Source: Lysobacter sp. (lineage in GTDB: Bacteria > Pseudomonadota > Gammaproteobacteria > Xanthomonadales > Xanthomonadaceae). From it: a stretch of DNA of 64,000 nucleotides. The notes beneath the pieces were generated by a model, which was given only the letters and a program-made list of their open reading frames with translations, did not search any database and was not told where the DNA came from. Where the stretch lies: the NCBI GenBank assembly GCA_011526085.1, contig WYBC01000025.1, forward strand, positions 62,001 to 126,000, read 5' to 3'. Numbering within the stretch: the stretch's first letter is position 1; the number at the start of each line of letters is the position of its first letter. This document shows, piece by piece, positions 57,447 to 64,000 of this stretch. A program made the position numbers and the translations under genes.

Positions 57447-58744
57447 GCGCGAACGACGTCGACGCGGCCGCATCGGTGGCGCCGCTGCGCAACCGCAGCT
57501 TCGTCGCGCTGATGAGTTACCGGCTGCTCACGATCCTCTCGTACCAGATCGTGGCGGTCGCCGCGGGCTGGCATGTGTACGAACTCACCGGCGACCCCTG
57601 GAAACTGGGGCTGCTCGGACTCGCCGAAGTGATTCCGTTCTTCTGCGTGGCGCCGTTCGCGGGCTATCTGGTCGATCACCTCCCCAAGCGTCGCCTCGGC
57701 ATCGTCGCCTGCATCGGACTCGCGCTGACGCCGCTGATCCTGATCGCGGTCGCCATGGGCGGGGTGTTCGCCGCGCCCGGCGAAGGCGGCGCGAAACTGT
57801 GGCTGATGTATGCCGCGATCATGTTCACCGGCGGCGTGCGATCGTTCCTCGGTCCGGTCCACAACACGCTGTTCGCGTGCATCCTGCCGCGCGAACAATT
57901 CACCCGCGCCTCGGGCATCGGCAGCGTGGTGTTCCAGTCCGCGCTGGTGCTCGGCCCGGCGATCGGCGGCGGCCTGATCGGCCTGGTGGCGCGCCTCGGC
58001 GATTTCCCCGAGGGCGCGACGGTGCCGGCCGGGCCGGCCTATGCGCTCGGCGTGGTGTGCGCGCTGGGCGCCGCGCTCGCGCTCGCGGTCCTGCGCACCA
58101 CCGAACCCGCGCTGTCGCACGAACGCCAGCCGATCTTCGCCAGCATCGGCGAGGGCCTGCGCTTCGTCTTGCGCACGCCGGTGATGCTGGGCGCGATGGC
58201 GCTGGACATGTTCGCGGTGCTGTTCGGCGGCGCGGTGTCGCTGGCGCCGGCCTTCATCAAGGACGTGCTGCATGCCGGCCCGGAAGCGCTGGGCCTGCTG
58301 CGCAGCGCGCCCGCGGTCGGCGCGGTGCTGGTCGGCCTGTGGCTGGCCCGCCACCCGATCCAGCGCCATGCGGGACGTTTCCTGCTCGGCGCGGTCGCGG
58401 GTTTCGGCGCCTGCATCATCGGCTTCGGGCTGTCGGAGACGCTGTGGCTGTCGGTGGCCTTCATGTTCCTGTCCGGCGCCTTCGACGGCATCTCGGTGGT
58501 GCTGCGCTCGACCATCCTGCAGCTGGCCACGCCCGACCACATGCGCGGCCGGGTGTCGTCGATCAACAGCATCTTCATCAGTTCGTCGAACGAACTCGGC
58601 GCGTTCTACGCCGGTTCGATGGCGCGCCTGCTCGGTCTGGCCCACGCGGTGGTCCTCGGCGGCTGCGTCACCCTGGCGGTGGTCGCGTTCACGGCGCTGA
58701 AGTCGCCGACGGTGCGGCGCCTGGATCTGCGCGATCTCCACTGA
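57443..58744 (+). CDS. MFS transporter
   Basis: 433 residues from a GTG overlapping the sufE stop. Twelve hydrophobic segments; the motif A-like loop 'GYLVDHLPKRRLGI' follows TM2, and the fold fits the MFS_3 (EntS-type) exporter group ('LILIAVAMGGVF', 'RSFLGPVHNTLFACILPREQFTRASG', 'LLRSAPAVGAVL'). Inner-membrane efflux of an unknown small molecule. Cotranscription with sufE is likely. Confidence 0.9.
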   Translation: MSANDVDAAASVAPLRNRSFVALMSYRLLTILSYQIVAVAAGWHVYELTGDPWKLGLLGLAEVIPFFCVAPFAGYLVDHLPKRRLGIVACIGLALTPLILIAVAMGGVFAAPGEGGAKLWLMYAAIMFTGGVRSFLGPVHNTLFACILPREQFTRASGIGSVVFQSALVLGPAIGGGLIGLVARLGDFPEGATVPAGPAYALGVVCALGAALALAVLRTTEPALSHERQPIFASIGEGLRFVLRTPVMLGAMALDMFAVLFGGAVSLAPAFIKDVLHAGPEALGLLRSAPAVGAVLVGLWLARHPIQRHAGRFLLGAVAGFGACIIGFGLSETLWLSVAFMFLSGAFDGISVVLRSTILQLATPDHMRGRVSSINSIFISSSNELGAFYAGSMARLLGLAHAVVLGGCVTLAVVAFTALKSPTVRRLDLRDLH

Positions 58745-58851
58745 GCGGATGATTTTCGATCGCCGGCCGAGCGACCCGAGGCGACGAAAGACGCGGCCAT
58801 CGGCGTAGACTCGACGTGCCCGACTGGGCGGGCGCGCACCGGGAGCGGATC

Positions 58852-59493
58852 ATGGGCAAGGAAACCGTAAGCGGCAGGGACGTCGTGATCCACTTCGACG
58901 GACAACGCTGCATCCACGCCCGCAACTGCGTACTCGGGCATCCGGATGTCTTCGTGCCGAACGTGGACGGCGAATGGATCCATCCGGACGCGGTCTCCGC
59001 CGAGGAAGTCGCGCTGACGGCGCGGCAATGTCCGTCGGGCGCGATCCAGTACGAGCGCCTCGACGGCCAGCGTGGAGAGCCCGCGCCGGTGGTCAATACC
59101 GTACGCCTCCGCGAGAACGGGCCGCTCGCGCTCAACGCGCCGCTGACCGTCGCCGGCGAAGCCATCGGCTACCGCGCGACGCTGTGCCGCTGCGGCCTGT
59201 CCAAGCGCAAACCCTATTGCGACAACAGCCATGCCGAAGGCGGCTTCATCGCCAGCGGCGAAACCGCGCCGAAAGAATCGCAGCCGCTCGCGGCCCGCGA
59301 CGGCGCACTGGCGATCGAACCGCAGAAGGACGGCCCGCTGAAGGTCGTCGGCAATCTCGAAATCGTCACCGGCACCGGCCACACCGTCGACCGCTGCACC
59401 CAGACCTGGCTGTGCCGCTGCGGGCAGTCGGGAAACAAGCCGTACTGCGACGGTTCGCACCGCAAGGCGGGGTTCGAGGCGGAGGGCACCTGA
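58852..59493 (+). CDS. Fer4_19-like ferredoxin fused to two CDGSH iron-sulfur domains
   Basis: 213 residues from the ATG at 58852 with GGGAG ahead. N-terminal divergent ferredoxin-like domain (about 8-65) with 'CIHARNC' and 'ARQCPSGAIQY'; then two CDGSH zinc-finger-type 2Fe-2S motifs: 'CRCGLSKRKPYCDNSH' (about 112-127) and 'CRCGQSGNKPYCDGSH' (about 187-202), both with the Cys3-His ligand set. Cytosolic redox or cluster-transfer protein of unknown partner. Followed directly by a small membrane-protein gene. Confidence 0.9.
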   Translation: MGKETVSGRDVVIHFDGQRCIHARNCVLGHPDVFVPNVDGEWIHPDAVSAEEVALTARQCPSGAIQYERLDGQRGEPAPVVNTVRLRENGPLALNAPLTVAGEAIGYRATLCRCGLSKRKPYCDNSHAEGGFIASGETAPKESQPLAARDGALAIEPQKDGPLKVVGNLEIVTGTGHTVDRCTQTWLCRCGQSGNKPYCDGSHRKAGFEAEGT

Positions 59494-60024
59494 ATGTTGG
59501 GCGAGGACAAGCGGTTCGAGCTGCTCATCCACGAAAGCAGCCAGATGCACGAGAACATCCAACGCTGTCTGGATGAGATGAACAAACTGGTCGGATATGT
59601 ATTCCCGGCATTGACGGGGTTGTTCGTCGTCGTTTCCGAAGGCAATTGGATCAGCAAAGAACAGGACGCTTATGCACTGCTTTCCGGGGTGTCCGGCCTC
59701 ATCCTGATCGTGTTCAACGTGACCTGGATGCAGATGATTTCGTTCGCCGATTACAAATACGCCCAAATCCTTCCGCGCCTTTACGAAATCACGCAACGGC
59801 AAGGCGAAAATTTCGGCGAATACAGCCTCCGAGGAGGCATCGCGAGACCGACGCTGGGGGTTCTGGTCCTGCAGATCGTGCCAGCTGTGATTTGCGTCGC
59901 GTCTCTTCATGCGGGTCGCACATCGACGTTTTTCGGGCCATGCTTGGCGGCGGCCGTCATCGCTCTTTTCACGGCGATCGCCAGCTGGCTGTATTTCCTG
60001 AAAGTCGGCGGGAAAGTCAGATAG
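59494..60024 (+). CDS. Four-helix membrane protein of unknown function
   Basis: 176 residues, starting immediately after the CDGSH gene stop (TGAATG). The N-terminal amphipathic part 'FELLIHESSQMHENIQRCLDEMNKLV' is followed by two TM pairs (about 33-50 and 62-82; about 121-137 and 145-167). No family I know. Its base composition is visibly less GC-rich than its neighbours, suggesting a later arrival. Ends in a bidirectional terminator. Confidence 0.78.
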   Translation: MLGEDKRFELLIHESSQMHENIQRCLDEMNKLVGYVFPALTGLFVVVSEGNWISKEQDAYALLSGVSGLILIVFNVTWMQMISFADYKYAQILPRLYEITQRQGENFGEYSLRGGIARPTLGVLVLQIVPAVICVASLHAGRTSTFFGPCLAAAVIALFTAIASWLYFLKVGGKVR

Positions 60025-60032
60025 CGAAAACA

Positions 60033-60060
60033 GAAAAGCCCCGCCGAAGCGGGGCTTTTC
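60033..60060. terminator. Bidirectional intrinsic terminator
   Basis: GAAAAGCCCCGC / GCGGGGCTTTTC, CGAA loop, with A and T runs on both sides, between convergent genes. Confidence 0.92.
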
Positions 60061-60086
60061 GTCGGGATCCGCAACGACGGCCGGGC

Positions 60087-61175
60087 TCAATCGCCCTGCT
60101 GCTTCTGCAGGTGCTCCCAGCGTTCCTGCTCGTCGATCGTGCGCTCCGCGGTGAGGCGGGCTTCGAGGCGATGCAGGCCGATCTCTTCGCCGGAATCCAC
60201 GCTGTAGCCGTATTCGCCGGCTTCCAGGCGCTTGAGCGTGCTGTCGATCTTGCCGATCAGCTTGCGGTAGCGGTCGCGGGTGCGCAGTTCCAGCGAGTTC
60301 TCCGTTTCGCGGGTGGCGCGTTCGGCATCGTCGCCGACGTCGCGCACTTCGTCCTTGAGGTTCTCGATGGTCTGCTTCGACTCTTCGATCAGGTCCGCGC
60401 GCCACTGCAGCAGGCGCTGGCGGAAGTACTCGAGCTGCAGGGTGCTCATGTACTCCTCGTCGACGCTGGGCTTGTAGCCGTCGGGCAGGATCGGGCGGCC
60501 GGTGGCTTCGTCGGTCTTGTAGGGCACGACCTTGATCTGGGCCTTGGGCGCCGGCGCGGCGGGACGCGAGGTCACGGCGACCGCGACCTTGCCGGCGGCC
60601 GGGCGCGGGGCGACCGCAACCGGCTTGGCGGCGGCCTTCGGCGGATCGTTCGGGTTCGGCAGCGGGCCGGGCACCAGGGGCTTGGGCGGCTTCGGCGGCT
60701 TGGGCGTCGGCTGCGGGGTCGGCGGCGGCGCGGGCGTCGGGTTGGGCGTCGGGTTGGGCGTCGGGGCCGGGGCCGGGGCCGGCTTCGCGGCGGCCTTGGG
60801 CTCGACCTTGGCCGGCGGCTTGGGCGCGGGGGCCTTCGCGGCAGGCGCCTTCGCAGCCGGCGCCTTGGCCGGCGCAGCCTTGATGTCCGCCTTCGGAGCG
60901 GGCTTGGCGACCGGCGTCGACCTGGCGGCGGGCTTCGCGGCCTGCTTGGCGACCGGCGTCTTCGCGACCGGCTTGGCGGCCGGCTTCTTGGCCACGGGCT
61001 TGGCGGCCGGCTTCGCGACCGCCTTCTTGGCGACAGGTTTGGCGGGGGCCTTCTTGGCGACCGGCTTCGCGGCGGGTTTGGCGGCCGACTTGGCCGCAGG
61101 CTTCTTGGCGGCCGCTTTCGCGGGTTGCTTGGCGGCCGGCTTCGCGGCCTTCTTTGCGGGTTTCTTTACTGCCAC
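60087..61175 (-). CDS. DksA/TraR-family protein with long Lys/Ala/Pro-rich N-terminus and no zinc cysteines
   Basis: 362 residues from a GTG at 61175 with GAGGA ahead. Residues 1-130 are histone H1-like KPA/KPAAK repeats, 130-210 are Pro/Thr/Ala-rich, and about 225-362 is the DksA core: coiled coil '[31 protein letters not shown]', tip '[10 protein letters not shown]' (D282/E285 where E. coli has D71/D74), and '[24 protein letters not shown]'. The four zinc cysteines are replaced by S325, S328, T346 and E349. Probably binds RNA polymerase in its secondary channel; the basic tail may bind DNA (inference). Divergent from yidD. Confidence 0.9.
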   Translation of the reverse strand: MAVKKPAKKAAKPAAKQPAKAAAKKPAAKSAAKPAAKPVAKKAPAKPVAKKAVAKPAAKPVAKKPAAKPVAKTPVAKQAAKPAARSTPVAKPAPKADIKAAPAKAPAAKAPAAKAPAPKPPAKVEPKAAAKPAPAPAPTPNPTPNPTPAPPPTPQPTPKPPKPPKPLVPGPLPNPNDPPKAAAKPVAVAPRPAAGKVAVAVTSRPAAPAPKAQIKVVPYKTDEATGRPILPDGYKPSVDEEYMSTLQLEYFRQRLLQWRADLIEESKQTIENLKDEVRDVGDDAERATRETENSLELRTRDRYRKLIGKIDSTLKRLEAGEYGYSVDSGEEIGLHRLEARLTAERTIDEQERWEHLQKQQGD

Positions 61176-61300
61176 GTCCGAGAATCCTCGTATCTTCCCT
61201 TGAGGCGGGAAAGCGGGCTGTTATACCCTGCAAAGACTGCAGCGGCAACCTCGCATTTCAGCGGGTCCCGTACGCTGCAATCCCCCGCAGGACCTCCTCC

Positions 61301-61543
61301 TTGATCGACCGCCTGCTGATCGCCGCACTCCGCTTCTACAAACGCTGGGTGAGCCCCATGCTGGGCCAGCGCTGCCGCTTCGTGCCGACCTGCTCGGAGT
61401 ACTCGATGGAGGCCATCCAGCGCTTCGGCGCGGTCCGCGGCAGCTGGCTGACCGCCCGTCGGCTGGCCCGCTGCCACCCGTTCTGCCCGGGCGGCCACGA
61501 CCCGGTTCCGCCCGCCACCGACCGAACGAGGCCTCCCGAATGA
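61301..61543 (+). CDS. yidD: Membrane protein insertion efficiency factor YidD
   Basis: 80 residues, TTG start at 61301 where family members begin ([19 protein letters not shown]). Conserved '[20 protein letters not shown]' and '[14 protein letters not shown]' with the four family cysteines. Small amphipathic inner-membrane-associated helper of YidC-type insertion. It is usually next to rnpA/yidC near the origin; here it precedes pyrC, overlapping it (ATGA). Confidence 0.9.
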   Translation: MIDRLLIAALRFYKRWVSPMLGQRCRFVPTCSEYSMEAIQRFGAVRGSWLTARRLARCHPFCPGGHDPVPPATDRTRPPE

Positions 61544-62901
61544 ACGACTCCGCCCCCCTGCCGACCCTGATCGTCAACGCCCGCCTGGTCAACGAGGGCC
61601 GCGAGTTCGACGCCGACCTGCGCATGGCCGGTGGCCGCATCGAGGCCATCGGCGGCGGCCTGGCCGCCCGCCCCGGCGAGACCGTGATCGACGCCGGCGG
61701 CCGCCGGCTGCTGCCCGGGATGATCGACGACCAAGTGCATTTCCGCGAGCCCGGACTGGAGTACAAGGGCGACATCGCCACCGAATCGGCGGCGGCGGCG
61801 GCCGGCGGTCTCACCAGCTTCATGGAGATGCCCAACACCAGCCCCCCGACCCTGGACAGCATGGCGCTGGAAGACAAATACCACCGCGCCGCGGGCCGCG
61901 CCTGGAGCAATTACGCCTTCTACCTCGGCACCAGCACCGGCAACATCGAGGCGATCCGCGCGCTGGACCCGAAGACCGCGCCAGGCGTGAAGGTGTTCAT
62001 GGGCGCCTCCACCGGCAACATGCTGGTGGACGATCCGGAGGTGCTGGACGCGGTGTTCCGCGACGCGCCGACGCCGATCATCACCCACTGCGAGGACACG
62101 CCGACCATCGACGCCGAACTGGCGAAGTACCGCGAGAAGTACGGCGACGCGATTCCGGTGGAATACCACGGCGAGATCCGCTCGCGCGAGGCCTGCATCA
62201 AATCGACGCGGCTCGCGATCGAACTCGCCCGCCGCCACGATGCCCGCCTGCACGTGCTGCACATCTCCACCGCCGACGAACTGGCCCTGTTCGAACGCGG
62301 GCCGCTGATCCGCGCCGACGGCAGCCGCAAGCGCATCACCGCCGAGACCTGCGTGCATTTCCTGCGCTTCGACAGCCGCGACTACGCCACCCGCGGCAAC
62401 TTCATCAAATGCAATCCGGCGATCAAGGACAGCGACGACCGCGAGGCGCTGATCGCCGCGCTGGCCGGCGATGTCATCGACGTGCTCGCGACCGACCACG
62501 CGCCGCACACGCTGGAAGAAAAGCAGAACGGCTATCTGCGCGCACCCAGCGGCCTGCCGCTGGTGCAGTTCGCGCTGCCGGCGGCGCTGGAATGCGTGCA
62601 CGAAGGCCGGCTGACCACCGCGCAGGTCGTGCAGAAGTTCGCGCACGCGCCGGCGCAGTTGTTCGACGTCAGGGAGCGCGGCTTCCTGCGCGAGGGCTAT
62701 CGCGCCGACCTCGTGCTGATCGACGACACGCCGTTCACGGTCGAGCGTTCGCAGGTGCTGTCGAAATGCGGCTGGTCGCCGTTCGAGGGCACGACCTTCC
62801 GTTCGCGCGTCGCGTCGACCTGGGTCAACGGTCATCTCGTCTGGGACGGACGCGCACTGGTCGGCGGCCCGCGCGGCCAGCGCCTGGAATTCGACCGTTG
62901 A
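61540..62901 (+). CDS. pyrC: Dihydroorotase (class I)
   Basis: 453 residues, amidohydrolase. Metal ligands: '[10 protein letters not shown]' (HxxR-type, two ligands region), '[11 protein letters not shown]' (bridging Lys), 'ITHCEDTP', 'LHVLHIST' and 'LATDHAPHT' (Asp). The C-terminal '[28 protein letters not shown]' is typical. Cyclises carbamoyl aspartate for pyrimidines; class I form as in Xanthomonas. Overlaps the next gene at its stop (TTGA). Confidence 0.93.
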   Translation: MNDSAPLPTLIVNARLVNEGREFDADLRMAGGRIEAIGGGLAARPGETVIDAGGRRLLPGMIDDQVHFREPGLEYKGDIATESAAAAAGGLTSFMEMPNTSPPTLDSMALEDKYHRAAGRAWSNYAFYLGTSTGNIEAIRALDPKTAPGVKVFMGASTGNMLVDDPEVLDAVFRDAPTPIITHCEDTPTIDAELAKYREKYGDAIPVEYHGEIRSREACIKSTRLAIELARRHDARLHVLHISTADELALFERGPLIRADGSRKRITAETCVHFLRFDSRDYATRGNFIKCNPAIKDSDDREALIAALAGDVIDVLATDHAPHTLEEKQNGYLRAPSGLPLVQFALPAALECVHEGRLTTAQVVQKFAHAPAQLFDVRERGFLREGYRADLVLIDDTPFTVERSQVLSKCGWSPFEGTTFRSRVASTWVNGHLVWDGRALVGGPRGQRLEFDR

Positions 62902-63794
62902 AACGCACGGCGACAGTGCGTGCCGTCGTCATCGCAATGCTGACGATGGCGTTGTCGGCCTGCGGCGGCACGACCGTCGTTCGCGAGCCATCGTCACCGC
63001 CCACCCCTGGCGGCGCGGTCCCCGTGCACGCGACAGTACTGCCCGCATCGGTGCAGCAGGGCACGCTGGTCATCGGCAGCACCGACCCCGGCGCCATCGT
63101 CGAATACGCCGGACGCACGGTGCGGGTGTCGCCGTCCGGGCGCTTCGCCTTCGGCGTCGGTCGCGATGCCGTCGGCCCGTTGGCGGTGAATGTCCGATCG
63201 CCCGCGACCGGCACGATCGCGCATCGCATCGAGGTGACGCCGAGGGATTGGCCGATCGAACGCATCGACGGCGTCCCGCCGGCGACGGTGAATCCGCCGC
63301 CCGACATCGCCGAGCGCATCGCCCGCGAGCAGGCGCAGGTCGCCGCCGCGCGCACCCGCGACGATGCCCGCGAGGATTTCGCGCAGCGTTTCATCTGGCC
63401 GGTGGAAGGCCGCATCAGTGGCCGCTTCGGCAATCAGCGGGTCTACAACGGAGAGGCGAAAGCGCCGCACTCGGGCATGGACATCGCCGCCGCGCAGGGC
63501 ACGCCGGTGAAGGCGCCGGCAGCGGGCATCGTCACCTTCGCCGCGCCGGATCTGTACCTCACCGGCGGCACCGTGCTGATCGACCACGGTGCCGGCGTCA
63601 GCTCGAATTTCCTGCATCTGTCGCGCATCGACGTGCAGGTGGGCGATCGCGTCGAGCAGGGCCAGGTCTTCGCCGCGGTGGGTTCGACCGGGAGATCGAC
63701 GGGACCGCATCTGCATTGGGGGATGAACTGGTTCGAGATCCGCGTCGATCCTTTGCTGGTGCTGGAGCGTGACACGGCGACGCAGTCGCCGTAG
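62898..63794 (+). CDS. Lipoprotein M23 (LytM/NlpD-like) peptidase
   Basis: 298 residues from a TTG at 62898 overlapping the pyrC stop; a GTG at 62916 is the alternative. Lipobox LSAC at about 19-22, then a beta domain (about 45-110), a short coiled coil ('ERIAREQAQVAAARTRDDAREDF'-type) and an M23 domain with H195/D199-type 'HSGMD', 'FLHLS' and 'PHLHWGM'. All metal and catalytic residues are present, so it should cut peptidoglycan cross-links in the periplasm. Cotranscribed with yidD-pyrC. Confidence 0.92.
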   Translation: MKRTATVRAVVIAMLTMALSACGGTTVVREPSSPPTPGGAVPVHATVLPASVQQGTLVIGSTDPGAIVEYAGRTVRVSPSGRFAFGVGRDAVGPLAVNVRSPATGTIAHRIEVTPRDWPIERIDGVPPATVNPPPDIAERIAREQAQVAAARTRDDAREDFAQRFIWPVEGRISGRFGNQRVYNGEAKAPHSGMDIAAAQGTPVKAPAAGIVTFAAPDLYLTGGTVLIDHGAGVSSNFLHLSRIDVQVGDRVEQGQVFAAVGSTGRSTGPHLHWGMNWFEIRVDPLLVLERDTATQSP

Positions 63795-63825
63795 TTCGCC
63801 GTCGCAACGCGAGACCACTATTCCG

Positions 63826-64000
63826 CTAGCGCGCGCGCCGGCGCCACGGCCGCGCATGCGTGATCGCGCCCCACGCCACGCAGCCGATGAGCAGCGGCCA
63901 CCAGGGTGCCTCGACCACCGCCCGCACGCCCGGCGTCTCCAACACCACCATCAGGGCATCGCTATAGACGTACGCGGCGGTGGCGACACAACCGCCATAG
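63826..64000 (-). CDS. C-terminal end of a membrane protein, N-terminus outside window
   Basis: The minus frame from the window edge to a TAG at 63826 reads 'CVATAAYVYSDALMVVLETPGVRAVVEAPWWPLLIGCVAWGAITHARPWRRRAR', with one hydrophobic helix and a basic C-terminus. No family can be assigned from 57 residues. Convergent with the M23 gene. Confidence 0.5.
   Translation of the reverse strand, partial: YGGCVATAAYVYSDALMVVLETPGVRAVVEAPWWPLLIGCVAWGAITHARPWRRRAR

Noticed and set aside
60560-61170. Minisatellite in the dksA-like gene
   Set aside because: The repetitive DNA encodes imperfect KPAAK units with varied codons, so it is coding low complexity rather than an independent repeat element.
61154-61543. 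Longer yidD start at 61154
   Set aside because: The extra 49 codons overlap the divergent dksA start and do not match the family; TTG at 61301 fits the conserved YidD N-terminus.

Overview
The window is a high-GC, densely packed chromosomal segment from a gammaproteobacterium of the order Xanthomonadales (Lysobacteraceae/Xanthomonadaceae, Lysobacter- or Luteimonas-like). Three things point there: the arginine cluster uses acetylated intermediates (N-acetylornithine carbamoyltransferase, N-acetylcitrulline deacetylase, fused NAG synthase/kinase) and runs on into proB-proA; two proteins end in an XVIPCD-type type IV secretion tail; and family-typical palindromic repeats occur between genes. No origin, prophage, transposase or CRISPR array is visible.

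Layout. 1-10.4 kb is housekeeping: a partial EEP-family nuclease/phosphodiesterase, pepQ, PilZ and DUF1631 proteins, hemW-rdgB-VOC-rph, yicC and gmk. 10.4-17.6 kb is the accessory island: two large modular peptidoglycan-hydrolase proteins (SLT+M23 and lambda-R/GH104-like), each with three peptidoglycan-binding repeats and a nearly identical C-terminal XVIPCD-like tail, flanking a lipoprotein that is a candidate immunity protein. A roughly 1 kb gene-poor leader follows. 17.6-30.2 kb carries an SDR dehydrogenase, a small overlapping membrane protein, efpL, a NUDIX hydrolase, an APC permease, a HiPIP, the methionine-salvage genes mtnB-mtnD-mtnC, a secreted C13 (legumain-type) protease, a YdeI protein, a metallophosphoesterase and a 7TMR-GGDEF cyclase. 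30.3-30.86 kb is a 560-bp foldback element. 31-39.4 kb holds a PH-domain protein and the complete histidine operon (TrpR-like regulator, hisG-D-C-B-H-A-F-IE) with overlapping genes. 39.5-44 kb has EcsC, an enlarged HAL/PAL-family lyase, a small membrane protein and hisS, then tRNA-Pro(CGG). 44.3-54.6 kb is the arginine/proline cluster (argF'-argG-argE'-argAB-GNAT-argC-argH-proB-proA). The right end has cysS, sufE-MFS, a ferredoxin/CDGSH protein, a cysteine-free DksA with a long Lys/Ala/Pro tail, yidD, pyrC, a lipoprotein M23 peptidase and a truncated membrane-protein gene.

How it works together. Most genes sit in tight runs with ATGA/GTGA/TGATG junctions, implying translational coupling. The histidine and arginine runs are complete or nearly complete pathways, each with a plausible control element at its head (palindromic operator; Arg-codon leader plus terminator). 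The effector island is the likeliest place for interbacterial-competition biology, with a probable effector-immunity arrangement. The T4SS machinery itself is not in the window.
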